Positions 25,458-35,775 of a stretch of DNA of 51,574 nucleotides are shown here, piece after piece. The notes beneath the pieces were generated by a model. The model did no database searches, was not told the DNA's origin, and saw only the letters and a list, made by a program, of their open reading frames with translations. Location: the NCBI GenBank assembly GCA_041488095.1, contig JBGPOP010000031.1, positions 1 to 51,574 of the forward strand, read 5' to 3'. Both the position numbers and the translations under genes were made by a program. Positions within the stretch are counted from its first letter, which is position 1. Every line of letters starts with the position of its first letter. The stretch is from DASYPQ01 sp041488095. GTDB taxonomy: Bacteria > Planctomycetota > UBA1135 > GCA-002686595.

Positions 25458-28239
25458 CGCGGCCGTAGAGGCGGCGAACGACGCCGCGAGCCTGGACGTC
25501 CGCGCCTGGAGCGCGCGCATCGCCGTCACCTCCGCAGCGCTCGGCACGATCCTGCTCGCTGTCGGCGCCTGGCTCCTCTTCCCGCGCGAGCGGGCCGGGA
25601 CAGGTCCGATGCTCCCGCCGCTGCGCGTATGCCTCGTCGACGTGTCTGCGAGCGCGATCTGGCGACGGCGGGACTGGGGCGGGTGGATCGATCAGGCGTT
25701 GGTGGGACAAGCCCGTGAAGCCGAGCGAGCCGGCGAGGATGTCTGCACGATCCTGTACGGAAGTGCGGTACGGCGAGACTTTGGACCTGCCCCGGCCCGC
25801 TCCTTTCTCGATGAGGCGGCGCAGTCGAGTAAGGACGGGGGACTCCTAACCGTCCCTCCGGCCCATGCGGGCCACCTCTGGGCAGAAGACGCGACGCGCG
25901 TGTCGGATGCGCTCGAAGTCGCGCGCGGCCTCGCGCAGGATCCGTCGCGTGCCAGCTGCAGGGTCGTGCTGATCGGCGACGGCACGTACACCGGCAACGA
26001 TCCGCGTCCCATACTCCGCGAGCTGCGCGATCTCGGTGTGTCCCTCGAAAGGCTCGACCTCCCACTCGCGGACGTCCCCGAGGTCACGGTCGGTCCGCTG
26101 TCCTTGCCGCGCGAGGTCGAGGCTGGCGCTCCGATCGCGGTCGATGCCGAGGTCTTCTTTGGCCCAGGAACGGGGCCCGCGCCTGAAACCACCGTCGCCC
26201 TGACGGTCAAGCACGGATTCGAGTCGGGCTTCAACTCCGAATACGTCAAGGTGCCCGTTCCCACCGGCCTTGCTCCCGACGAAGACGGCTACCTGAGATG
26301 GAGAGTGCGACGCGAGGTCGGGCGTGCCGAGCCAGGCCTCAATACGGTTCGCATCACGGGCTTGCGCCACGGCCGGGGCGACGACGCCGACACCGCTGAC
26401 TCGAGCGAGGGCTTCGTCTGGTGCGCAGGGCGTCTCGCTGTCGGCTGGGTAACGGCTGAACGGCGCGTGATGCCGGGGGGCGACCGTCCTCAGGAGATCC
26501 CGGGCATCCACTCCACCGAGGGCTTGCAGGTCGAGGCCCTGTTCGCGCACGAGCTGGCCGGCCAGCTGGGAAGCCTCGATGCAATTGTCACCTGCGACAT
26601 TCCACTCGACCGGCTGCCAGGCGAGATCCTGGCTTCGTTCGTCCGACGCGGCGGCGGCTGGCTGGCATTGGCTGGCCGCGGGTTTCTCTCCGGCTTCGAT
26701 CGATCGTTGCCCAGCCCCCCAGACGACCCGCGGCATCTCCTGCCGCTCGAGCCGCCCGACGAGAAGCTCGAACCGCGCGACGTCGTCCTGCTCGTCGACC
26801 GCTCGGGGAGCATGGCGGGCGAGCGCTCCGATCTCGTCCGTCGCGCAGTCCTTGTCCTGATGGACGACGCGCCGCCGGGCGACGCGGTCGAGCTGCGGTT
26901 CTTCTCCGACCGTCTATCCGAGGCGATCCCGCTGATTGGCCCGGGCGATCCCCGTGGCCGGGAGCGCGCGCGCAGCGAGGCCGCGGATCGCGTTTTCGTT
27001 GCGCAGGGTCCAGGCGGGCCTACGGCGCTCGTCCGCTCGCTCGAGGAGCTGGCCTCCGCCCGCGAGAAGAGCGGGCGGGAAGGGCTCGTCTTCCTTCTCA
27101 CGGACGGGCGAGACAACACCGACCCCGATCCTGCCGCAAGCTGTCCGCGGATCCTCCAGCGCATGCTCGCGGCGCGCGCGAAGCTCGTTGTGATCGCCGC
27201 GGGGGACGACGCCGACCGCGGCCTCCTCTCCCGCCTCGTCGCGCCGGGCGAGCGGCTCGAGGAGGTCGGCTCGCTCCTCGACCTCGGCATGTCGGGCAAC
27301 CTCGAGCGGATCTTCCGGCGTGAACTCGACAGGGACCGCGTTCGTGAAGGGGAACAGCTGCGGGTGCTCCCATCCCCGACGCTGCTCGCACCTTCGTCCG
27401 TCGCTACCGTCGGCGCGGACGTCTTGCGGGCCCAGAAGCCCGAGTCGGCCGCCGATTGGCCCGCGATCCAGCGCTACGTCCGCACCAAGGTCGTCCCCGG
27501 CGCAGGGGTATTGTGGATCTCGGAGACCGGCGAGCCGCTGCTCGCGCTCCAGCGCGTCGGCCTCGGGATGACCGCGGCCTGCGCGTTCGCTCCCATCGCC
27601 GACTCGGGCCAGGCCTGGCGCGACCGCAGCGATCTCTTCGAGCCACTCCTTCGTGCGCTCGCACGCGGCAAGCGCGAGCCTCTGCCGCGATTGCGCGTCG
27701 AGGCCGACGAGCTCTTCGTCGAGGATCTCCCCGCCGATGCGCCCGCGTTGCTCGAGGCGCGTGTCTTCAGCGCGCAAGCGCGAGAAGGCGACGCGCCGGC
27801 GGCCGTGATCGCGCTGTCACCGCCGATCCAGGGCGCCGATCCGCGACGCGTGCGCACCGGACGCTGGTCAGCTAGCCTCGGCGGGGGTTTCGGGAGCCTG
27901 TGGGACGAGTTCCAGCTCGACACGGAGCGCGAGCGCACAGCCACGGCGCGTGTGCCGCGGGTGGAGATCTGCGCGAGCGGAGCAGCGTCGCACGCCTGGC
28001 CACCGATCCAGCTCGCCCTGGCGCCGCCGCAAGTGGCCGAATTCCGCTTGCCGCGCCCCCGTATCCCCGCCATGGAGTTCCTCGCCGCCAACCCGGCGCG
28101 GGGAGAGCACCCCGGAGCGTCTCGGGGAGCGCGATGGCCTCCCCAACCGCACCCCGCCGCGCCCTGGGTCCTCTTTTCGGGACTCCTCCTCCTCGCTGTG
28201 GCAGGCCTCTCGGGCTTCTTCTCGCGCCGCGCACCTTGA
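25438..28239 (+). CDS. Large membrane protein with von Willebrand factor A domain (BatA-like)
   Basis: A 933-residue protein starting at GTG 25438 inside the end of mnmA. One membrane helix lies at about residues 26-47 and a second near the C-terminus (WVLFSGLLLLAVAGLSGFF), so most of the chain is periplasmic. A VWA domain at about residues 440-620 has a full MIDAS (LLVDRSGSMAGE and FLLTDGRDNT). The region before it (about residues 60-430) has the arrangement of planctomycete BatA/glutamine-amidotransferase-like proteins. The role is unknown; relatives sit in stress or cell-envelope operons. No MoxR ATPase is nearby, as would be expected for a classical Bat operon. Confidence 0.82.
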   Translation: MSNAHPDAAVEAANDAASLDVRAWSARIAVTSAALGTILLAVGAWLLFPRERAGTGPMLPPLRVCLVDVSASAIWRRRDWGGWIDQALVGQAREAERAGEDVCTILYGSAVRRDFGPAPARSFLDEAAQSSKDGGLLTVPPAHAGHLWAEDATRVSDALEVARGLAQDPSRASCRVVLIGDGTYTGNDPRPILRELRDLGVSLERLDLPLADVPEVTVGPLSLPREVEAGAPIAVDAEVFFGPGTGPAPETTVALTVKHGFESGFNSEYVKVPVPTGLAPDEDGYLRWRVRREVGRAEPGLNTVRITGLRHGRGDDADTADSSEGFVWCAGRLAVGWVTAERRVMPGGDRPQEIPGIHSTEGLQVEALFAHELAGQLGSLDAIVTCDIPLDRLPGEILASFVRRGGGWLALAGRGFLSGFDRSLPSPPDDPRHLLPLEPPDEKLEPRDVVLLVDRSGSMAGERSDLVRRAVLVLMDDAPPGDAVELRFFSDRLSEAIPLIGPGDPRGRERARSEAADRVFVAQGPGGPTALVRSLEELASAREKSGREGLVFLLTDGRDNTDPDPAASCPRILQRMLAARAKLVVIAAGDDADRGLLSRLVAPGERLEEVGSLLDLGMSGNLERIFRRELDRDRVREGEQLRVLPSPTLLAPSSVATVGADVLRAQKPESAADWPAIQRYVRTKVVPGAGVLWISETGEPLLALQRVGLGMTAACAFAPIADSGQAWRDRSDLFEPLLRALARGKREPLPRLRVEADELFVEDLPADAPALLEARVFSAQAREGDAPAAVIALSPPIQGADPRRVRTGRWSASLGGGFGSLWDEFQLDTERERTATARVPRVEICASGAASHAWPPIQLALAPPQVAEFRLPRPRIPAMEFLAANPARGEHPGASRGARWPPQPHPAAPWVLFSGLLLLAVAGLSGFFSRRAP

Positions 28240-28372
28240 ACCAGCCTGCGCCGCAGCGCACGGTCAAGCCCTTCCTTCCCCCTGCCGAAAACCTCTCGAC
28301 GCGACTTCGTCGGCGCACTGCACGTCGCCGGGTCGCGCTCGACCCGTCAACCGACCCCTCCGGAGGAGCCTC

Positions 28373-29038
28373 ATGAATCCGAACCGATCACGGCGCGAGC
28401 GCAGCCGACTGAGGCTCTGCCTGTCGAGGCTCGTCGCGGCGAGCCTCACCGCTGCCCTCACATGCGCTTGCGTTTCCACGACTTCTTCCTCCATCAGCCG
28501 AAAGGGGTCGGATGGACCCTGGCTCGAGCCCTCGCCCGCGCTTCGCGCTCAGATCGAGGACAAGGCCAAGCGCCTGCCCTGGACGCACGGCTTGGAGCGC
28601 GTCGAGCTGATCCAGTGGTTCGCAGGCGTCGGCGAGCCCGCGTATCCGACCCTCCTCCAGCTCGTGCTGGACCCGCGCCCCGACGTCTCGGGAGCCGCGC
28701 TGGCGGCGCTGGGCGCGACCCGTGACTCTCGCCTGGTCGAGCCGCTGCGGGCGATTCCGCCCGCCAAGGGCGCCGGCGGTGCGGACCTCGCGCTCGAGCG
28801 CGCGCGCACGCTCCTGCGCCTGGGCGATTGGCAGAGCGTGCCGGATCTTATCGCCGGACTCCGCGACGATCGCCCGATCACGCGCGCACTGTGTGCCCAG
28901 GCTCTCTACGAGGCGACGCACGAGCGCTTCGACTTCGACCCGCGCGGCGAGCCGCAGGTGCGGGAGGACTCGGTCCGCCGCTGGGAGACCTGGTGGCAGA
29001 CCCGTCAGTCGGATCCGCTGCTCCCGAAGAAGAGCTAG
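28373..29038 (+). CDS. Probable HEAT-repeat lipoprotein
   Basis: A 221-residue protein. CGGAGGAG sits just upstream of the ATG at 28373, one of the best ribosome sites in the window. The N-terminal signal ends near TCAC, which could serve as a lipobox. The body has HEAT-like helical pairs (YPTLLQLVLDPRPDVSGAAL) and ends with FDFDPRGE then RRWETWWQT, a tail nearly the same as that of the protein encoded at 29671-30963. A binding role is likely; no enzyme motif is visible. Confidence 0.75.
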   Translation: MNPNRSRRERSRLRLCLSRLVAASLTAALTCACVSTTSSSISRKGSDGPWLEPSPALRAQIEDKAKRLPWTHGLERVELIQWFAGVGEPAYPTLLQLVLDPRPDVSGAALAALGATRDSRLVEPLRAIPPAKGAGGADLALERARTLLRLGDWQSVPDLIAGLRDDRPITRALCAQALYEATHERFDFDPRGEPQVREDSVRRWETWWQTRQSDPLLPKKS

Positions 29039-29089
29039 GCCAGAGGTCGCGTGCTTCCGCTCCCACGGACGGACGGAACCCTTGTCCGA

Positions 29090-29509
29090 TCAGGACGAAG
29101 GTCGCGATGAGGTCAGCGCGCGGACGAGAGCCTGGAAACGCGCCACTCCACGAAGGCTGGTGAGATCCTCGTCGGCGAGGAGATGGTCGACGTCGTCGTA
29201 GCCGAGTGCGATCGCCCGCTCGAGTTCCTCGAGCGACGCCTCGGTCCGACCCAGGAGCGCGAGCGAGCAGGCCAGGTTGTAGTGGGTCATCGGGTTCGCA
29301 GGGCAGCGCCGGACGAGCTCGCGGTCGACCTCGAGGCCCTTCTCGTAGAGCCTGGCGCGGGTGTAGACGTGGCCCAGCTCGGCCAGGGCGCCGAGATTCT
29401 CGGGGTGGCGGGAGACCTCAACCTGGAGAATGCCGGCCAGGAATTCCAGGCCCAGGGCTTCGAAGGCCGGGGCCAGGTGCGGCGCAGGAAACTGGCGTTC
29501 TTGTTCCAC
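29090..29509 (-). CDS. Small TPR protein
   Basis: A 139-residue protein starting at a GTG. Tetratricopeptide repeats cover most of it: NLGALAELGHVYTRARLYEKG and MTHYNLACSLALLGRTEAS are clear units. The end has the segment LADEDLTSLRGVARFQALV, common after TPRs in planctomycete and myxobacterial proteins. It probably mediates a protein contact. It converges on the HEAT lipoprotein gene across 51 bp. Confidence 0.7.
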   Translation of the reverse strand: MEQERQFPAPHLAPAFEALGLEFLAGILQVEVSRHPENLGALAELGHVYTRARLYEKGLEVDRELVRRCPANPMTHYNLACSLALLGRTEASLEELERAIALGYDDVDHLLADEDLTSLRGVARFQALVRALTSSRPSS

Positions 29510-29670
29510 GGTCTGGTCGATCTACAGAATAGGCTCACCGGAGCCCGACAGGCAGGTGACTCTGGCCCGCCGGTTGCCTAGGCGCCCCTCCCCAGGTGCG
29601 GGTGCCTTGGAACGGGGGCGAGCAAGAGAATGCCACCAGCTGCGCCGGAGCGGGAGAACGAAGCTACGCC

Positions 29671-30963
29671 ATGGAGATCCACTTCTGCGACCTGTGCAAC
29701 GAGTCCGTGCCCCAGACCGACCTCGACCAGGGTCTCGCCTTCATCCGTCGCGGCCGAGTCGTGTGCGCGAAGTGCGACCGCGCGATGACGCACGCCGAAG
29801 GTGCTGACCCGCACGGGGAGACGTCCATGGGATCGCCCCTGGAGGCGGAGTCCAGCACGTCCGCTCGGGAACCGGCGACGCTCGCGGCCTCAGCCACGCT
29901 GGATACGGCGGCACGCGAAGCGGCCTCGCTGTTCTCGCCTGCGGCTCCGCTGCACTCGCCTACGGCTCCGGTGCTCTCGCCCGCAGCACAGGCACTCTTG
30001 CCCGAGGTTCCGGGGCTGTCGCCCGCAGTTCCGGGGGCGCTGATTCCCGCGGCGCCCTCTTCCACGGGCTCGTCCGGACTCGTGCTCGCCATGGTCGCCC
30101 TGATCTTCGCCGCGGGTGCAGTCGCTGTGCTCAACGAGCAGATCCGCACCCTCGGCGAGCACGGGCGAGCCGTCGAGCTGCAGCTGCGCAACCAGAACGG
30201 CGCCTTGCGCGACCTGGAGCGCTCGAATGCCGACGCGCGCGGCGCGGTCGCGGCCCTCGAGGGCCAGGTCGGGGAGCGGCTCGCGAACGAGCGCGAACGC
30301 GCCGAGAAGGCGCTTGCCGATCTGCGCGCCGAGGCCGAGCGGCTGCAGAAGGAGCAGCGCGACCTGCTCCAGGGGATCGACGAGGTGCGCGAGGGCACGC
30401 TCGCGAAAGGCCAGGACATCGATCGCCGCTCCGACGACTTGTCCCACCGCCTCGCCAAGAGCGAGGACGACAGCCGGGTGCTGCTCGAGCGCATCGCCAA
30501 GCTCGAGGAGCAGGCGCAGCAGGCCCCGCCGCCCTCCGCCGGTCCCGGTGCGCCCGCGGCCTCGCGTTGGACGGCGCTCGTGAACCAGCTCCAGAGCCCC
30601 AAGGCGGCGACGCGCTGGGAGGCCGTGGACCAGATCGGCCAGAGCAAGGACCCCGAGGCGGTGCCCTACCTCCTGCCGATGCTCAAGGACGCGGATGTGT
30701 TCGTGAGGATGGCGACGGCGCGCGTGCTCGGCGATCTGCAGGCGGCGGGCGCGGTGCCGGCGCTGATCGATGCGCTGGAGGATTCCGAGGCGGCGGTGCG
30801 CGAGGCGGCGCTGGGGTCGTTGAGGGCGGTCACGGGGAAGGACCTGCGCTTCGATCCGCTGGCGAGCGAAGGGGAGCGGGCGAAGAAGGTCAAGGCGTGG
30901 AGGGAGTGGTGGAAGAAGATGGAGGAGGAGGGCGGGCTCGGGCAGGGGAAGGGGCAGGGGTAG
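29671..30963 (+). CDS. Membrane protein with zinc ribbon, coiled coil and HEAT repeats
   Basis: A 430-residue mosaic. The first 45 residues hold two Cys pairs (CDLC and CAKC) that could bind zinc. A low-complexity stretch of Ser/Pro/Ala/Leu repeats follows, then one membrane helix (SGLVLAMVALIFAAGAVAVL, about residues 135-155), a long coiled coil (about 155-290) and a terminal pair of HEAT repeats (about 305-400). It ends with LRFDP then KAWREWWKK, matching the tail of the protein encoded at 28373-29038. The topology suggests a cytosolic zinc end and a periplasmic coil with a HEAT head. Function unknown. Confidence 0.75.
   Translation: MEIHFCDLCNESVPQTDLDQGLAFIRRGRVVCAKCDRAMTHAEGADPHGETSMGSPLEAESSTSAREPATLAASATLDTAAREAASLFSPAAPLHSPTAPVLSPAAQALLPEVPGLSPAVPGALIPAAPSSTGSSGLVLAMVALIFAAGAVAVLNEQIRTLGEHGRAVELQLRNQNGALRDLERSNADARGAVAALEGQVGERLANERERAEKALADLRAEAERLQKEQRDLLQGIDEVREGTLAKGQDIDRRSDDLSHRLAKSEDDSRVLLERIAKLEEQAQQAPPPSAGPGAPAASRWTALVNQLQSPKAATRWEAVDQIGQSKDPEAVPYLLPMLKDADVFVRMATARVLGDLQAAGAVPALIDALEDSEAAVREAALGSLRAVTGKDLRFDPLASEGERAKKVKAWREWWKKMEEEGGLGQGKGQG
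29930..30050 (+). repeat. Degenerate six-codon repeat encoding LxSPAxP
   Basis: Within the zinc-ribbon gene, about seven imperfect units of the form L-x-S/P-P/E-A/V-x-P run together (LFSPAAP, LHSPTAP, VLSPAA, LLPEVP, GLSPAVP). They encode a flexible spacer between the ribbon and the membrane helix. Confidence 0.6.
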
Positions 30964-31024
30964 GGTAGGGGGATCGGGATCGTTCGCGGACGCCGAGGCT
31001 GACGGGGGGCAACGCGCAACCGTG

Positions 31025-31098
31025 CCGCCGGCGAGGTCCCGCCGGCGGTTCCGCTGCTCTCGCAGCCCGCCGCGGACGGCGGGCTGCGAGAGCAGCGG
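31025..31098. repeat. Tandem hairpins, including a perfect 22-bp stem
   Basis: Two adjacent inverted repeats lie 60 bp after the HEAT membrane protein gene. The first has 8-bp arms CCGCCGGC (31025-31032) and GCCGGCGG (31041-31048). The second has perfect 22-bp arms at 31051-31072 and 31077-31098 with the 4-base loop CGGA. No T-run follows. Candidates are a Rho-independent-like terminator, a REP/BIME-type repeat, or a processed small RNA stem. Confidence 0.8.
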
Positions 31099-31208
31099 CC
31101 AAGTGGGGGACTCGACACTCGGTGCACGGGGTCGTTCTCGGCTTCGGGCGGGGCCTCTGTGCGCCTGCGACCCATGACCGCGCCGGAATCCCTACAATGA
31201 ACCGGATC

Positions 31209-32318
31209 ATGCGACACCAGGTCACTCTCATCCGCGGCGACGGCACGGGACCCGAGCTCGCGGCGGTCACGAAGGAAGTTCTCGAGGCCACCGGCGTTGC
31301 CTTCGAGTGGCGTGAGGTCGACGCCGGCGTCGACGTCATGGAGAAGCGGGGCACGCCGTTGCCGGACGAGGTGCTGGCTTCGATCCGGGAGACGAAGAAC
31401 TGCATCAAGGCGCCGATCACGACGCCGGTGAACCCTCCGGCGGGGGTCAAGAACTTCCGCTCGGTCAACGTCGCGCTGCGCAAGGAGTTCGACCTGTACG
31501 CGTGCGTGCGGCCGTGCAAGAGCTACCCGGGCGTGCGCTCGCGCTACTCCGGGATCGACCTGGTCATCTTCCGCGAGAACACCGAGGACCTCTACGCGGG
31601 GATCGAGTTCGAGCAGGGCCAGCCGAAGACGAAGGAGCTGATCGCGAAGATCCAGGAGCTCTCGGGCGCGAGGATCCGGCCGGACTCGGGCGTGTCGATC
31701 AAGCCGATCAGCATCAGCGGCAGCGAGCGGATCGTGAAGGCGGCTTTCGAGTACGCGGCCCGGAAGAAGCGCAAGAAGGTCACTGCGGTCCACAAGTCGA
31801 ACATCATGAAGTTCAGCGACGGCCTGTTCCTCACGACCGCTCGCAAGGTGGCCGAGCGCTATCCCCAGATCGCGTTCGACGACCGGATCGTCGACAACAT
31901 GTGCATGCAGCTCGTGCAGAAGCCCGAGGACTACGACGTCCTGGTCCTGCCGAACCTGTACGGGGACATCCTCTCCGACCTGTGCGCGGGCCTGATCGGG
32001 GGGCTCGGCATCGCGCCGGGCATGAACCTCGGCGACGGCGGGATCGCGATCTTCGAGGCCACGCACGGCTCGGCGCCGAAGTACAAGGGACTGAACAAGG
32101 TCAACCCGACCGCCATGCTGCTCTCGGGCGTGCTCATGCTCGAGCACCTGGGCGAGGTGGAGTCTGCGCAGCGCCTCGAGGCCGCGATCGCGAAGGTGAT
32201 CCGCGAGGGCAAGCACGTCACGTATGACTTGAAGGCCGACCGCAACGACAAGACCGCGGTGGGCACGCGCGAGATGGGACAGGCGGTCGTCCGCGCGATG
32301 GAGACCGTCTCGGTCTGA
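31209..32318 (+). CDS. NAD-type isocitrate dehydrogenase (isocitrate/isopropylmalate dehydrogenase family)
   Basis: A 369-residue decarboxylating dehydrogenase. VTLIRGDGTGPEL opens the fold; FRENTEDLYAG (Arg and Glu of the substrate site), VHKSNIMK (catalytic Lys), LPNLYGDILSDLCAGLIGGLG (metal-binding Asp pair) and FEATHGSAPKYKG (cofactor loop) are all present. The pattern and the length are those of the NAD-linked isocitrate dehydrogenases; a 3-isopropylmalate or homoisocitrate enzyme is less likely, and mdh and fumC close by support the TCA role. An ATG four codons upstream (31197) is an alternative start. Confidence 0.88.
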   Translation: MRHQVTLIRGDGTGPELAAVTKEVLEATGVAFEWREVDAGVDVMEKRGTPLPDEVLASIRETKNCIKAPITTPVNPPAGVKNFRSVNVALRKEFDLYACVRPCKSYPGVRSRYSGIDLVIFRENTEDLYAGIEFEQGQPKTKELIAKIQELSGARIRPDSGVSIKPISISGSERIVKAAFEYAARKKRKKVTAVHKSNIMKFSDGLFLTTARKVAERYPQIAFDDRIVDNMCMQLVQKPEDYDVLVLPNLYGDILSDLCAGLIGGLGIAPGMNLGDGGIAIFEATHGSAPKYKGLNKVNPTAMLLSGVLMLEHLGEVESAQRLEAAIAKVIREGKHVTYDLKADRNDKTAVGTREMGQAVVRAMETVSV

Positions 32319-32446
32319 ACGACCGCGGTCTCCAGGCGTAGAAGCTGGCCGGCAGCGCGTTCACGGGGTCGAGGCCCGTGCTTCCCGGCCGGCCGGCATC
32401 GCGGAGACTTGGAGCGGACCGCAGCGCGCCGTACTCTGGCGCGCAC

Positions 32447-33400
32447 ATGAACGAGATCGCCGGGCGGAAGATCACCGTCGTCGGTGCCGGCTACGTCGGC
32501 TCGACGTGCGCGCACCTGTGCGCGCTCAAGGATCTCGCCTCGGAGATCGTGCTGATCGACGTGATCGAGGGGCGTCCGCAGGGGATCGCGCTCGACCTGA
32601 ACCAGTCGGCGGCGGTCGAGGGCTTCGGCGGGAGGATCGTCGGGACGAACGACCCCGCGGACACGTGGGGCTCGCACGTCGTGATCGTGACCGCTGGGAT
32701 TCCGCGCAAGCCCGGGATGAGCCGCTCGGACCTGCTCGGGACGAACGCGAAGATCATCCTGCAGGTGTCGGAGTACGTCCGGAACGGTTCACCCGACGCG
32801 ATCGTGATCGTGGTGACGAACCCGCTCGACCCGATGGTGCACCTGTTCCGCGCGAAGACCGGCTTCCCGGGCAAGCGCGTGGTCGGGATGGCCGGCGTGC
32901 TCGACAGCGCGCGATTCTCGTGGTTCATCGCGGAGGCGACGAAGAGCTCCGTGAAGGACGTCGACGCGATGGTGCTCGGAGCCCACGGCGACTCGATGGT
33001 GCCGATGCCGCAGCACTGCACGGTGAACGGCGTCCAGGTCGGCGATCTCCTGCCGCGCGCGCAGATCGACCAGATGGCGGCGCGGACGAAGAACGGCGGG
33101 GCGGAGATCGTCAACCTGCTCAAGACCGGGAGCGCGTGGTACGCGCCGGCGTCCTCGGCGGTCGCGATGGCGGGCTCGATCCTGCGCGACGAGAAGCGCA
33201 TGCTCCCGTGCGCGTGCTTCCTGAACGGGCAGTACGGCTTCGAGGGGATCTACATGGGCGTTCCGGCGATCCTCGGGCGCGCGGGCGTCGAGAGGATCGT
33301 CGAGCTGCCGCTCGACAACGAGTCGCGCATCCAGATGCAGAAGACCGCGGGGGCAATCCAGGCGGACGTGCAGATCCTCAGGGACCTGAAGCTCCTGTAG
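32447..33400 (+). CDS. mdh: Malate dehydrogenase (LDH-like type)
   Basis: A 317-residue NAD-dependent enzyme converting malate to oxaloacetate. VVGAGYVGSTCA is the nucleotide-binding loop, VTAGIPRKPGMSR holds the substrate Arg of malate dehydrogenases (the RKPGMSR form separates them from lactate dehydrogenases), and LGAHGDSMVPMP contains the catalytic His. It follows the isocitrate dehydrogenase by 128 bp on the same strand. Confidence 0.95.
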   Translation: MNEIAGRKITVVGAGYVGSTCAHLCALKDLASEIVLIDVIEGRPQGIALDLNQSAAVEGFGGRIVGTNDPADTWGSHVVIVTAGIPRKPGMSRSDLLGTNAKIILQVSEYVRNGSPDAIVIVVTNPLDPMVHLFRAKTGFPGKRVVGMAGVLDSARFSWFIAEATKSSVKDVDAMVLGAHGDSMVPMPQHCTVNGVQVGDLLPRAQIDQMAARTKNGGAEIVNLLKTGSAWYAPASSAVAMAGSILRDEKRMLPCACFLNGQYGFEGIYMGVPAILGRAGVERIVELPLDNESRIQMQKTAGAIQADVQILRDLKLL

Positions 33401-33407
33401 GAGCAGC

Positions 33408-33707
33408 CTAGCGCGCCGGATTGCCCTGGCCCGATGAGCTCGGGCCCCTGTTCCGGGCGGTGTCCTCGTCGCGCCCGAGTGGACTCTCCTGCACGGAGGC
33501 CGAGTGCTCCTGGATCGAGCGCCACCAAACCTCGAGCGGCCCGTCGGGCGGCCTGTTCCAGTACGCGACTTCCTCCTTGCGAGTCATGCCCTTAATTTTC
33601 TGGTGGATCCCCGCCTGGGCGCGACGCTTGACCTCGATGCAGTCGAGCACTTCCTGCTTCGACCTCTTCGTCGGCTGCGCCTTCCGCTTGCGGTTGTTGC
33701 TGGTCAT
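33408..33707 (-). CDS. Putative antitoxin partner of the PIN-domain toxin
   Basis: A 99-residue, strongly basic and charged protein whose ATG overlaps the TGA of the upstream PIN gene (ATGA). The core CIEVKRRAQAGIHQKIKGMTRKEEVAYWN resembles small proteins that I recall next to PIN toxins in cyanobacteria and other phyla. The last 35 residues are Ser/Arg/Gly rich. It would be translated after the toxin, the reverse of the commoner antitoxin-first order. Base composition drops near 33590-33605, unlike the neighbours. Confidence 0.6.
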   Translation of the reverse strand: MTSNNRKRKAQPTKRSKQEVLDCIEVKRRAQAGIHQKIKGMTRKEEVAYWNRPPDGPLEVWWRSIQEHSASVQESPLGRDEDTARNRGPSSSGQGNPAR

Positions 33708-34177
33708 CGAGGGAATACCTCCCCGGGATTCAAGATCGTCAGGAAGCCATGGCCCAGCTGGAGGTTAACGCGATTGTACCCGCGGATGCGGTCCAGCCGG
33801 ACCATGTGCTTGAAGTTCCAGGACACGATCGCGTCCGCTCGCGCCACCGTCGCCGCGGCGACGTGCGTGGCATCTTCAGTCGACCGCCGCCCTACGACCC
33901 CGGCCGCAAGGTAGGCGTCGCGCGAGGCACGCACACTGTCGCTTATCGGGACGTCGCAGAGGTGCTCGGGCGGCAGGGAACAGAGTAGTTCTCGCACCTT
34001 TGCGGGCGAGCCCTCGAGCTCGTCGCGAACCACCCGACTCAGGAGCAGGAAGACTCTTCCTGTCTTCACCCAGCGGAAGAATCCTCGCGAGCTCTCCGCG
34101 AACGGCGGATCGAAGCACCCCCCGAACACCGAGGTGTCGGCGTAGATGCGGAGCGGGCGCTTTTCGGGTATCGCCAC
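33704..34177 (-). CDS. PIN-domain ribonuclease, probable toxin
   Basis: A 157-residue PIN protein starting at GTG 34177. RIYADTSVFGGCFD supplies the first conserved Asp, STEDATHVAAATVARADAIVSWNFKH supplies the second acidic cluster and the WNFKHM end typical of one PIN subfamily. PIN toxins cut RNA, usually tRNA or mRNA. Together with the overlapping downstream gene it forms a likely type II toxin-antitoxin pair inserted between mdh and fumC and facing the opposite way. Confidence 0.8.
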   Translation of the reverse strand: MAIPEKRPLRIYADTSVFGGCFDPPFAESSRGFFRWVKTGRVFLLLSRVVRDELEGSPAKVRELLCSLPPEHLCDVPISDSVRASRDAYLAAGVVGRRSTEDATHVAAATVARADAIVSWNFKHMVRLDRIRGYNRVNLQLGHGFLTILNPGEVFPR

Positions 34178-34242
34178 GGCCCCGGGACCGGGCTCTGCGG
34201 AGGCGGTTGCAGGGGCATCCGGACTTTCCCATCCTTCCCCCC

Positions 34243-35655
<1,413 letters not shown>

Positions 35656-35775
35656 GCCCTGCCGCGGGATTCTGCGCCAACCAGGTTTTTCCGGTTTATC
35701 CCTGACACCGAATCCCGACCTACAGGTTCGGACGGCCGTGAGCACTCCGTCCACCTTCCCTGGGGACCGGCAGGT

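Noticed and set aside
35679..35696. Terminator after fumC (AACCAGG, T5 loop, CCGGTT)
   Set aside because: The stem is short with a bulged A and the T-run is in the loop rather than after the stem; not convincing.
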